A DNA stretch of 62,076 bases from JBGFRR01 sp041695045. Lineage in GTDB: Bacteria > Bacteroidota > Ignavibacteria > UBA10030. The notes beneath the pieces were generated by a model. That model was not told the origin of the DNA. It saw only the letters and a program-made list of their open reading frames with translations, and searched no databases. The stretch's first letter is position 1, and each line of letters starts with the position of its first letter. Shown here piece by piece: positions 1 through 6,869 of the stretch. The stretch lies in the NCBI GenBank assembly GCA_041695045.1, contig JBGFRR010000008.1, forward strand, positions 1 through 62,076. The letters are read 5' to 3'. Made by a program: the position numbers and the translations under genes.

Positions 1-83
1 TGTGTGGCGCATCCCGGAATGGAAGGAACTTCAGCCCAATAACCTCCTTCTTCCGCTTCATGGACGATTACTTTCAGCTTCAT
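1..83 (-). CDS. HicB-family antitoxin, partial (cut by window edge)
   Basis: Translating the minus strand from the ATG at 83 gives MKLKVIVHEAEEGGYWAEVP followed by SIPGCAT, which is the typical opening of HicB/UPF0150 antitoxins (a short beta strand, then a GGYWAEVP-type segment and the conserved PGC). A GAGG ribosome-binding site lies about 8 nt upstream. Only 27 codons are in the window. The gene starts about 30 nt beyond the R' end of the attC at 113-196, in the same orientation as the other cassettes, so it is most likely the next integron cassette. A HicA toxin partner would be outside the window and cannot be confirmed. Confidence 0.7.
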   Translation of the reverse strand, partial: MKLKVIVHEAEEGGYWAEVPSIPGCAT

Positions 84-112
84 AAAATCACCTCACTCAT
101 GTTTTCAAAAGC

Positions 113-196
113 ACATAACGGTGCGCTTCAGCCGCACGCGGAGCGAGGGAGCGAAGCGACCGAGCGGAGCGTGTCGGCTGGAAGCGCGTGTTAGGC
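113..196 (-). other. attC site 1 (integron cassette recombination site)
   Basis: Read on the minus strand the site begins with R'' GCCTAAC (196-190), ends with R' GTTATGT (119-113), and the two ends are imperfectly complementary (TAACacGCGCTTCcAGCCG against TAACggtGCGCTTCaGCCG). The stop codon TAA of the upstream nuclease gene (191-193) lies inside R'', as is usual for gene cassettes. Confidence 0.85.
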
Positions 197-1195
197 GGTG
201 CGTTCTAGGTCACGTATGATCTCTGCCAATAACTCTCGGTATTCATCCTTGATGTAATACACTTCTTTTAGCCAGGGATGGCCTGGATGTTGTTCATACC
301 CTATCACCTGACGAAGAAAGTCATTTTTTGCCATACCCACTTGTTGAGAAATCAGCGACAGAAAATATCCAGCCTGATTTACGTTGTCTGCCATCCCGAC
401 TCTTACGAACTCTTCCTTGAGTAGCTCTCTGGTGGCTTTGCCATCTCGTAACAAAACGGGAATTATGACTTTTCGCATTCGTTGGGACGACCAAAGGTTA
501 GATGATAGATACTGTGCCACCTTTTGTCTCAATTCGCCTTCAGGATAATTCCCTGGCACGTCTGACATTGCTATCTGGAATTTCTTCTTTTTCTCAACAC
601 GCTGCTTCTCTACTTCTTCTGAAATCACAGCCGCGCGGCTTAGTAGTTCGTCTCCTTTTCTGGTGCGCACATATTTCAAGACGATGGCGTTTATGCTTAC
701 ATCGTAAGACTTTGAGAGCCAATTGACCATCCGCTCTAGTGCGCTTTCTATCCCCAACCCCACCAAGAAGATGCGTTGTGATTCGTTAATGTTGATGTTT
801 TCAAGGTCGATGTCAGGAAAACTTTGTACCAAATGCTCTTCCAAATTCTTCCCTGTGTATTGGGTGCAGATCTCGCTCAACCTTTCTACGCTCCATTCGA
901 CTATGTCCGAAGCATAATCTATGGCTTGTGCGAGCGCTTCTCTGGGTAACATTTCTCGCTTCAACTCGACAATGACAACGTTTCCGTGATTGTCAATACC
1001 CAACAGGTCAAGCGGGCCGCTCTTTGTAATGACTTGCCTGCCGATGAACGTAATATCAGTGCTGACAATTGCAGGATTCGACGCTATCCACGTTTCCAAA
1101 TCTTCATATTCTTTGCGACCAGTATCTACTAATCCGCTATCAACTGGTTGCAGCTTTCCATCAACGACCTGCCAAGTTTTTATCTCTGTGGACAT
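191..1195 (-). CDS. NucS/DUF91-like PD-(D/E)XK nuclease in a gene cassette
   Basis: The protein has about 334 residues. The N-terminal third carries a PD-(D/E)XK-type core: the segment GPLDLLGID followed by VVIVELKR supplies the Asp and the E-x-K of the active site, and the flanking sequence resembles endonuclease NucS and DUF91 proteins. The C-terminal half is helical and unrecognised. I chose the ATG at 1195 because GGAG lies 8 nt upstream; an in-frame GTG 21 nt earlier would place the ribosome site inside the gene. The gene sits between attC sites 1 and 2, and its stop codon is inside attC 1, so it is a mobile cassette gene. A role in DNA restriction or repair is inferred from the fold only. 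Confidence 0.8.
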   Translation of the reverse strand: MSTEIKTWQVVDGKLQPVDSGLVDTGRKEYEDLETWIASNPAIVSTDITFIGRQVITKSGPLDLLGIDNHGNVVIVELKREMLPREALAQAIDYASDIVEWSVERLSEICTQYTGKNLEEHLVQSFPDIDLENININESQRIFLVGLGIESALERMVNWLSKSYDVSINAIVLKYVRTRKGDELLSRAAVISEEVEKQRVEKKKKFQIAMSDVPGNYPEGELRQKVAQYLSSNLWSSQRMRKVIIPVLLRDGKATRELLKEEFVRVGMADNVNQAGYFLSLISQQVGMAKNDFLRQVIGYEQHPGHPWLKEVYYIKDEYRELLAEIIRDLERTA

Positions 1196-1217
1196 TTTTC
1201 TTGCTCCAAATAGCACC

Positions 1218-1312
1218 GCCTAACGGTCGGCATAACCCGCGAGTGCGGGTCATTCCAGCCCACTCCAAATTGAGCGCGCCCAGCACTCGTCGGGTTGATG
1301 CCGTTGTTGGGC
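1218..1312 (-). other. attC site 2
   Basis: On the minus strand R'' is GCCCAAC (1312-1306) and R' is GTTAGGC (1224-1218). The arms pair as GGCATcAACCCGaCGAGTG against GGCATaACCCGcGAGTG, with the extra base expected of attC sites. The start of the nuclease cassette gene follows R' by 23 nt. Confidence 0.85.
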
Positions 1313-1609
1313 GGGGCCGCGCACCGCCCCAACCGGCCCTTCGGCAAGCTCAGGGCAAGCTTTGAACTTGCACGAGCCGGTGCGTTTCACCGACCGCGCT
1401 GTGCGTTCTCACCGACTGACGTGTGCTTGCACGAACCTGCGCGTTTCGCCGACCGCGCTGTGAGCTTTCGCCGACTGACCTGTGCTTGCACGCGCCTATG
1501 CGCTTCGCCGACCGCGCAGTGAACTCTCACCGACTGGCTTCATCCCGTCAGAGCGCATGCGCCTGTTGCACTCTCCGGCCAATTCCGGCGCTCGTCCTGA
1601 CCACGACCT
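1313..1609. other. Gene-free integron cassette
   Basis: Between attC 2 and attC 3 there is no open reading frame with a plausible start and recognisable product on the cassette strand. The stretch is GC-rich and largely made of a 59-bp tandem repeat. Non-coding cassettes are known in chromosomal integrons and may carry promoters or small RNAs; I see no clear promoter here. Confidence 0.6.
1367..1543. repeat. Three tandem copies of a 59-bp repeat
   Basis: Units start at 1367, 1426 and 1485, exactly 59 bp apart, each opening with CTTGCACG and containing CGCTTCGCCGACCGCGC-like and CACCGACTG-like blocks. The copies differ at scattered positions with no net length change. The repeat lies wholly inside the gene-free cassette. 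A 59-bp unit is not a multiple of three, so it is not a simple protein repeat. Confidence 0.85.
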
Positions 1610-1672
1610 GCCCAACGCACCAGCTAACCGGCGCGCGCTCTTTGCGCGTCCGTGTTCAGCGCCTTGTTGGGC
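1610..1672 (-). other. attC site 3
   Basis: On the minus strand R'' GCCCAAC (1672-1666) and R' GTTGGGC (1616-1610) bound a 63-bp imperfect palindrome whose arms share GGCGCT/AGCT and GGaCGCGC/GGCGCGC blocks. It follows the stop codon of the MazF-type toxin gene by 7 nt. Confidence 0.8.
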
Positions 1673-1679
1673 AGGATTC

Positions 1680-2039
1680 CTATTTTGGATTCGTCTCGGG
1701 TTTGAGACCCCGTTGGAGGATTCTTGTGACGGCATCAATAATTTGTCTCAACGTCTCCGATTTTAAATCACAAACTTGAGCAAGGATCAATTCTCGATTG
1801 GCTGTAAATAGTTTTCCAGGTCGAGCATAGCTGGTCCGCTGAAGTGAACCCTGGCGAAAACTGTTTTCAGATAATGTTACAGCCTCAGCATCCGAGTACG
1901 GATTACTGGTAACCTGGCATAAGATCCAATCATCTCGACCTGCATCCGCCAACACAACAGCAGGACGTAATTTCGATTTCGATAGATCTGAAAAGGGGAA
2001 GGGTACCAACACTACTTGGCCGGTTGCAGGTGTGACCAC
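1680..2039 (-). CDS. PemK/MazF-family toxin
   Basis: This 119-residue protein begins with the PemK/MazF pattern GQVVLVPFPFSD, followed by KLRPAVVLAD and a C-terminal ILAQVCDLKSETL segment matching the family's last strand and helix. MazF-type toxins are usually sequence-specific endoribonucleases. The start overlaps the end of the upstream antitoxin by 28 nt, indicating translational coupling. The pair forms one integron cassette bounded by attC 3 and attC 4. The functional class is clear; the cleavage target is not visible. Confidence 0.85.
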   Translation of the reverse strand: MVTPATGQVVLVPFPFSDLSKSKLRPAVVLADAGRDDWILCQVTSNPYSDAEAVTLSENSFRQGSLQRTSYARPGKLFTANRELILAQVCDLKSETLRQIIDAVTRILQRGLKPETNPK

Positions 2040-2233
2040 GCCTCGTCCTCCTCAGGCCGATTCCAATCCACTGCCAAGGCTTGTTCGCTTAACAGAGCCG
2101 TTTCAAGTGCTTCTGTTTTGGGGGTATCTTCTAAAATTGTTACTAATGCGCGTCGGGCTTCTGGGAGGGTAACCTTCTCCAATAGATGAATATGGCCTTC
2201 CTCGTCGATAATTGCCTCCACTGTTCGGATCAT
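2012..2233 (-). CDS. Antitoxin partner of the MazF-type toxin
   Basis: A 73-residue protein opening with VEAIIDEEGHIHLLEKV, a pattern shared with small antitoxins that have an N-terminal swapped-hairpin beta domain (AbrB- or DUF104-like) and a disordered acidic tail. It lies directly upstream of, and overlaps, the toxin gene. GAGG about 8 nt upstream of the ATG supports the start. The assignment rests mainly on gene order and size. Confidence 0.75.
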   Translation of the reverse strand: MIRTVEAIIDEEGHIHLLEKVTLPEARRALVTILEDTPKTEALETALLSEQALAVDWNRPEEDEAWSHLQPAK

Positions 2234-2266
2234 GTAATTCCTCCTCGATTATAGATACTACAAGCC

Positions 2267-2367
2267 GCCCAACGGAAAGCTTGAGCGGCGAGCGAAGTCG
2301 GCGCGCAGCGCCGACGCCGAGTAAAGGCGCATTGCTTACCGGCGTCCGCTCGAAGCGCTTGTTAGAT
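2267..2367 (-). other. attC site 4
   Basis: On the minus strand R'' ATCTAAC (2367-2361) and R' GTTGGGC (2273-2267) flank arms AGCGCTTCGAGCGGACGC and GCTCGCCGCTCAAGCTTTC, a typical 101-bp attC with an inner GC-rich hairpin. The TAA of the toxin gene at 2362-2364 is within R''. Confidence 0.85.
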
Positions 2368-2661
2368 TTCATCTGTTCGCGAGCGCCAGTACTCTGGTGC
2401 TCGATGCAGATGCGCAACGGCGATGATGACGATTTCGTTCTCCGATGGCTCATAGATGAGGCCGTACGGAAAACGATTCATTTGGCAGCGGCGAATTGAA
2501 GCAGATAATGGATGCCAGGCTTCAGGAAAGTTTTTGATGCGCTGAATTGTCTCCCAGACTTCATCTCGAAATTCCTCGCCCAGACGTACGCGTTGCGCGT
2601 TGTAGTAATGCACCGCCTCCCTCAGTTCGCGGCGCGCGGGAAGTAGGAACCGTATCTTCAA
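2362..2661 (-). CDS. RelE/ParE-superfamily toxin
   Basis: The 99-residue sequence has the RelE/ParE layout: an N-terminal strand (KIRFLLPARRELREAV), a helix pair with GEEFRDEVWETIQRI, then the C-terminal strands with RRCQMNRFPYGLIYE and the closing HLHRAPEYWRSR. Members act as ribosome-dependent RNases or gyrase inhibitors; which one cannot be told here. Its start overlaps the antitoxin stop by 4 nt. It is a cassette gene, with its stop codon in attC 4. Confidence 0.9.
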   Translation of the reverse strand: MKIRFLLPARRELREAVHYYNAQRVRLGEEFRDEVWETIQRIKNFPEAWHPLSASIRRCQMNRFPYGLIYEPSENEIVIIAVAHLHRAPEYWRSRTDEI

Positions 2662-2882
2662 ACCTGTCTGCCTAGCTCGGCAAAGACCTGTTCGGCATCC
2701 ATTGCGGCAAGCTCCCCGGAGCGGTATGCAGCAAGTCGATCCTCAGCTTCTTTGAGCCACTGGGCATCGAGAGACGGGTCGGGTTTATCAAGGCTGAGAA
2801 TAAGGGTTTCCACCAAGGCTGCACGATCATTTGGGGGCAGCTTTAGTGCCTGATCTAGAACGGCTTTTGCTGACGCGACCAT
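2658..2882 (-). CDS. Addiction-module antitoxin (CHP02574-type)
   Basis: This 74-residue protein matches the short helical antitoxin family annotated as putative addiction module component: KLPPNDRAALVETLILSLD, then a W-containing helix (AQWLKEAEDRLAAYRSGE), ending with AEQVFAELGRQV. It directly precedes and overlaps the RelE/ParE toxin. Both lie between attC 4 and attC 5. Confidence 0.88.
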   Translation of the reverse strand: MVASAKAVLDQALKLPPNDRAALVETLILSLDKPDPSLDAQWLKEAEDRLAAYRSGELAAMDAEQVFAELGRQV

Positions 2883-2931
2883 CGAGTATCTCCACGCTGA
2901 TTGGCAAAATGTACCAGTGATTCCTCATGAA

Positions 2932-3017
2932 ATCTAACGATTTAAATCAGCGGCGGGGATAACAGCTTCGGAATCAAAACAAGGCCATTCCCCGTCCGCT
3001 GGATTTTTTTGTTAGCT
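2932..3017 (-). other. attC site 5
   Basis: On the minus strand R'' AGCTAAC (3017-3011) and R' GTTAGAT (2938-2932) flank arms AATCCAGCGGACGGGG and CCCCGCCGCTGATTT. The TAA at 3012-3014 that ends the Mrr-type gene is inside R''. R'' departs from RYYYAAC at one position, so recombination efficiency may be reduced. Confidence 0.8.
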
Positions 3018-3977
3018 CGTGCGTATTCCATTTTCAACGATAAGCTTTGCGAATTGCTCCCCATCAATAAGTTCAATTTTGATTCCCTTGTCCTCATAAT
3101 ATTGTTCAGCAGTCATAGCAGCCTCAACCGAGATGGCACCTGATGTTATAATCATTCCCAAGTTGGCCGATTCAGCCTCAATGCCCTTTATCAACTGTTC
3201 TACAACCTCTTTGCCTACTGGTGGCTCAGGTTGCCAATGCTTAGCCTGTATCGCAACGATTTGACGAAATGCAGCCGCAACACGAAATGTAGCAAGTATG
3301 TCAGCACCTTTATCTTGGCTGCGGGGAACAATGCGGGCATCGTCCGCCCCCAATCCAGTTAAGACGGTCTGAATCAGTCGTTCAAACCCAAAACTGTCCA
3401 TGCGGCCGCTTCTCAATTCAGTCAAGGTTTCACGAATAAGGCGGGACTGTAAATCCGTTTGGAACGTAGGAGTTTGGCCGGAGGATGCAATTTGAAGACA
3501 CTCCTTTATTTCCGTCAACAAATCGGTCGCATAAGCACATGTGCCTTGCGTCTTCATGCGAGAAATAAGTGCTGATTTCGCTATATCTCGACGAATTGGC
3601 TTTTTGTCATTGAGCCATTTGACGGAACGCCTGTAAGATGTGTCATCGTCAGTTTTTTGAGGATCATATGTTGCAGAACCACCAACTTCCGCAACATAGA
3701 ATTCAGCCCCGTAAGGAACGACAACAAGGTCTCCTTTATTCATCTCACGAATGAAACGCCACATGTGTCCTGCGGCTGCTCCCGCTTTACGTAAATTGCT
3801 TTCACTGGTGTAATATGTCTCTCGTATGATCTCCCGAAATTGTTCCCATGTTAAATTTGGTTCAAGCAAACCATCTGCATTTGCCCAGCCTATTATTATT
3901 TGATTTTCTTTCAGGGCTTCAGGAACTCTATCAATATCGCTTGGTGCTATCCGCAACACAAATGCTTGTTGATTCAT
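3012..3977 (-). CDS. Mrr-type restriction endonuclease with N-terminal PUA/EVE-like domain
   Basis: The roughly 321-residue protein has two parts. Residues 1-110 resemble an EVE/PUA-like reader domain (IIIGWANADGLL, then NKGDLVVVPYG and FYVAEVGG). The C-terminal half is an Mrr_cat nuclease: FGFERLIQTVLTGLGADDAR, a Gly-Ala-Asp (KGADILA), the catalytic QAKHW, and VGKEVVEQLIKGIE. Such fusions often restrict modified DNA, which is an inference here. I prefer the ATG at 3977 because GGAG lies 8 nt upstream; the ATG at 3983 is too close to it. The gene is a cassette between attC 5 and attC 6. Confidence 0.8.
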   Translation of the reverse strand: MNQQAFVLRIAPSDIDRVPEALKENQIIIGWANADGLLEPNLTWEQFREIIRETYYTSESNLRKAGAAAGHMWRFIREMNKGDLVVVPYGAEFYVAEVGGSATYDPQKTDDDTSYRRSVKWLNDKKPIRRDIAKSALISRMKTQGTCAYATDLLTEIKECLQIASSGQTPTFQTDLQSRLIRETLTELRSGRMDSFGFERLIQTVLTGLGADDARIVPRSQDKGADILATFRVAAAFRQIVAIQAKHWQPEPPVGKEVVEQLIKGIEAESANLGMIITSGAISVEAAMTAEQYYEDKGIKIELIDGEQFAKLIVENGIRTS

Positions 3978-3990
3978 TATCATTTCTCCG

Positions 3991-4053
3991 AGCTAACGAC
4001 AAAGCTCAGGGGCACGCCGCTGGCGGTGCGTCCCCTGCAGCGCCGGGTTGGGC
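3991..4053 (-). other. attC site 6
   Basis: On the minus strand R'' GCCCAAC (4053-4047) and R' GTTAGCT (3997-3991) enclose a 63-bp palindrome with a GGGGACGCACCGCC/GGCGTGCCCC core. It separates the SMR cassette from the Mrr-type cassette. Confidence 0.82.
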
Positions 4054-4087
4054 GTCACGTCTATGATCCGCTATAGAGAACACCACG

Positions 4088-4417
4088 CTAATGGGCAACC
4101 GACTTCGAGAACAAATTGAGTACCACCACACCGCTGACAATGAGCGCCAAGCCGAGCATCGCTGGGAGGTCCAATGTTTGGCCATAGAGCAACCAGCCGA
4201 TCAGGGCAATGAGGGAGATGCCAATACCAGACCAGATTGCATACGCGATACCGACTGGGATGGTACGTAGGGTGAGCGAAAGGAAGTAGAAGGCCACGCC
4301 GTACCCGAGAATCACGATGACAGAAGGGACGGTACGCGTGAAGCCTTCGGTAGCTTTGAGTGCAGAAGTTGCAACGACTTCGGCGAAGATTGAAATACCC
4401 AAGTAGACCCAGTTCAT
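4088..4417 (-). CDS. SMR-family (EmrE/QacE-type) multidrug efflux protein
   Basis: About 109 residues with four membrane helices. It starts MNWVYLGISIFAEVVATSAL, where the membrane-embedded Glu of TM1 is the essential proton/substrate carboxylate of the SMR family, and has the AYAIWSGIG motif of TM3 and GWLLYGQ before TM4. SMR genes of the qac type are common integron cassette genes. The ATG at 4417 is preceded by AGGGG; upstream in-frame sequence up to 4483 crosses the recombination point and is not part of the protein. It is the first cassette, closest to the Pc promoter. Confidence 0.9.
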   Translation of the reverse strand: MNWVYLGISIFAEVVATSALKATEGFTRTVPSVIVILGYGVAFYFLSLTLRTIPVGIAYAIWSGIGISLIALIGWLLYGQTLDLPAMLGLALIVSGVVVLNLFSKSVAH

Positions 4418-4439
4418 GTGGACCACCCCTTTCGAATGC

Positions 4440-4480
4440 CTGAACCCCGTGACGCCCAACGACTGATTATATGGTTTCCA
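4440..4480 (-). other. Likely attI/first-cassette junction
   Basis: A GTTGGGC core on the minus strand (4460-4454) lies between the SMR gene and the intI stop codon, just where the integron platform should receive cassettes. Unlike the attC sites it lacks a long palindromic partner, as expected for attI. Its limits are not defined by sequence alone. Confidence 0.55.
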
Positions 4481-4510
4481 CATAAGACGCTTACGCCGTT
4501 TTTGGTCAGT

Positions 4511-4539
4511 ATAATACGCCTCTGTGGCTTGTTTGTCAA
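4511..4539 (-). promoter_or_regulatory. Cassette promoter (Pc), near-consensus sigma-70 type
   Basis: On the minus strand TTGACA (4539-4534) and TATTAT (4516-4511) are separated by exactly 17 bp. It points into the first cassette and lies between intI and the attI candidate, so it would drive the whole cassette array. Confidence 0.7.
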
Positions 4540-4625
4540 ATCCTTTGTTTTCATTGTATTAGCTTTACCTTGAATTCTCCTTTGTCATGTTAGATAGTTT
4601 CCGTCTAACATGCAACTGCCATCAC

Positions 4626-5595
4626 TCACAGCGTATCGACGGGGCTCTTGACTCCTCGACCGCCCCGGTTCAATACGTGGGTATAGATCATCGTGGTACG
4701 CACATCGGTATGCCCCAACAGCTCTTGAACCGTACGAATGTCATACCCGGCTTCTAACAAATGCGTTGCAAAAGAATGCCGTAGCGTATGACAAGTCGCT
4801 CGCTTCGTTAAACCTGCCCTGACGACTGCTTGCTTGAATGCCTTCTGGAGAATGGATTCATCTATATGATGTCGCCCTTGTTCCCCTGTCTCTTCGTTTT
4901 TCCACCGATTCTCCTGAGGAAATACCCCTGCCTGCAGCAGGCAGGCATTGCCAACGCCATTCGCTTGAAGCATTCGGGTACTTTCTGTCGAGTGCGTCGG
5001 GCAACCGCACCCTGCCCCATCCCGCGCGCACATCCTTTTCATGCATCGTCTTTACCTCTTGCAGATGGTCTTGCAGAAGCTTTTTAAGACTCACCGGTAG
5101 CATCGTGACTCGGTCCCTTCCACCTTTACCATCCCGCACGGTGATCTCATTGCGCGCAAAATCAATATCCTTCACGCGCAAGTGCAGGCATTCCATCAAT
5201 CGCAGCCCCGCTCCGTACATCAGCAAGGCCATCAACCTCTTGTCGCCAGTAACTTGTCCAAGCACAGCTTTCACTTCCTCGCGCGTCAACACAACCGGTA
5301 ACCTTTTCGGCCTACGGGCACGGATCACTTCCCCTACGTTGCCCACTTCGCGCCCAAGCACATGACGGTAGAGAAAGAGCAAAGCCGAGAGCGCCTGATT
5401 CTGCGTCGAGGCGCTCACTGTTTCCTTCACAGCAAGGTGGGTCAGAAATGCGTTCATCTCCGGCTCAGCCATTTCTGCTTTGGTTTTGCACCGCGTGTGC
5501 TGACCCTGATAAATCGGGGCGGAGTCGGGGTGTCCAATCGAACGGTATTCGTTTCGGTTTCTTGCATGACACTGGTAACTTGAGCGATGGTTCAA
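4626..5595 (-). pseudogene. intI: Integron integrase, frameshifted and N-terminally degraded
   Basis: This is a tyrosine recombinase with integron-integrase hallmarks: AFLTHLAVKETVSASTQNQA, the extra IntI domain (LPDALDRKYPNASSEWRWQ), the HTLRHSFATHLLEAG box, LGHTDVRTTMIYTHV with the nucleophile Tyr, and the IntI-type ending LNRGGRGVKSPVDTL. The gene is broken near 4927-4945: a 19-bp perfect palindrome sits after the codons for SSEWRWQ and shifts the frame, the rest continuing as VFPQENRWKNEE. The first about 45 codons (5595-5460) bear no resemblance to the usual IntI N-terminal helix region. It reads in the same direction as the cassettes, not divergently. Loss of function is likely unless these are assembly errors. 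Confidence 0.88.
4927..4945. repeat. 19-bp palindrome interrupting intI
   Basis: CCTGCCTGCAGCAGGCAGG is a perfect 9-bp inverted repeat around one central base. It replaces the expected single Tyr codon in intI and changes the length by 1 modulo 3. Related GC-rich palindromes occur elsewhere in the window. Confidence 0.85.
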
Positions 5596-5635
5596 ATCTA
5601 TATTATTTCGTTCATATTGTCAAATCTTTTTGCCT

Positions 5636-6652
5636 TTATGCCCGAAGCAGCTTCGCCGCTTCTTTGGCGAAGTAGGTCAGAATGAGGTCGGCCCCGGCCC
5701 GCTTGATACTTGTGAGAACCTCGAGCATCACACGTGGCTCATCAATCCAGCCGTTACGACTGGCGGCCTTGATCATTGCATACTCTCCGCTCACATTGTA
5801 GGCCGCTGTGGGCATCTGAAAGCGTTCTTTGACGCGGCGGATCACATCGAGATAGGCGAGGGCGGGCTTCACCATCACGATGTCGGCACCTTCGAGAATG
5901 TCTTGCTCCACTTCGCGGAGGGCTTCGTCGGAGTTGGCGGGATCCATCTGGTGCGAGCGCCGGTCGCCAAACTTCGGCGTGCTTTCCGCCGCATCGCGGA
6001 ACGGGCCGTAGAAGCCGGAGGCATACTTTGCCGCGTAGGACATAATCGGCAGATGATGGAAGCCATGTTCATCCAGTATTGTGCGGATGGCCTTTACTCT
6101 TCCGTCAAGCATATCGGACGGCGCAACCATATCGGCACCGGCTTGAGCGTGCGTCAGCGCTTCTTTGGCGAGCAGCTCCACGGATTCGTCATTCATGATT
6201 TCGCCGTCGCGGATGATGCCGCAGTGGCCATGGGAGGTATACTCACACAAACAAACGTCGGTGATCACGACAAGTTCTGGGATCTCTTTTTTGATTGCTC
6301 GAATCGCCATCTGCACGATGCCAGCTTCATCGTACGCCTCGCTGCCCATCTCGTCTTTGTGGGAAGGGATGCCGAAAAGGATGACGGCGGGAATACCCAA
6401 CGTTTTGACGTCGACACACTCGCGGACGGTTTGATCGATCGAGAGTTGAAACACGCCCGGCATCGATTTTACTTCGTTGCGGACGTTGCTGCCTGGCATA
6501 ACAAACAAAGGGTAGATGAAATCTTTGACGGAAAGCTCGGTCTCTCGCACCATCGAGCGAAAGGCCTCGGTCATTCGTAAGCGGCGGAAACGCTTGAACG
6601 GTTCAGTCTCGGTCTTTGAAAAGAATCCGATGTTTGATTGTTCATTCAGCAT
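5636..6652 (-). CDS. hemB: Delta-aminolevulinic acid dehydratase (porphobilinogen synthase)
   Basis: HemB condenses two 5-aminolevulinate molecules to porphobilinogen in cytoplasmic tetrapyrrole synthesis. The 338-residue length is typical. The Zn-binding cysteine cluster CLCEYTSHGHCG, the first active-site lysine in YAAKYASGFYGPFRDA and the Schiff-base lysine in VMVKPALAYLDV are all present. The ATG at 6652 has GAGG upstream. It stands alone upstream of the intI remnant. Heme supply fits the triheme cyclase found at 52.5 kb. Confidence 0.97.
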   Translation of the reverse strand: MLNEQSNIGFFSKTETEPFKRFRRLRMTEAFRSMVRETELSVKDFIYPLFVMPGSNVRNEVKSMPGVFQLSIDQTVRECVDVKTLGIPAVILFGIPSHKDEMGSEAYDEAGIVQMAIRAIKKEIPELVVITDVCLCEYTSHGHCGIIRDGEIMNDESVELLAKEALTHAQAGADMVAPSDMLDGRVKAIRTILDEHGFHHLPIMSYAAKYASGFYGPFRDAAESTPKFGDRRSHQMDPANSDEALREVEQDILEGADIVMVKPALAYLDVIRRVKERFQMPTAAYNVSGEYAMIKAASRNGWIDEPRVMLEVLTSIKRAGADLILTYFAKEAAKLLRA

Positions 6653-6791
6653 TGCATCATCCTCTTAACAAGATTTTCTTCACCCAAGTTATCGAATGAA
6701 TGCATAAAGGTCAATTCTGCGTAGGGACACACCATGTTGCTTCCCTGCGACCTTAGCAGGCTGTTGAAAAACCCTTCCGCGATGAAAGATG

Positions 6792-6869
6792 AACCGCAAA
6801 GACGCCAAGAGCGCGAAGATATATCAAAGCTGGTTCTTCACCTTGGCGTCCTTTGCGTCTTGGCGGTTT
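6792..6869. repeat. Inverted repeat of the ACCGCAAAGACGCCAAG type
   Basis: AACCGCAAAGACGCCAAG (6792-6809) is complementary, with a few mismatches, to the segment 6847-6869. The repeat forms the last about 16 codons and the 3' flank of the uracil-DNA glycosylase gene. Similar sequences are common dispersed elements in environmental genomes. Confidence 0.7.

Noticed and set aside
1230..1400. A coding region in the GC-rich leader of the gene-free cassette
   Set aside because: The open frames are repeat-driven, lack ribosome sites and include the attC site itself.
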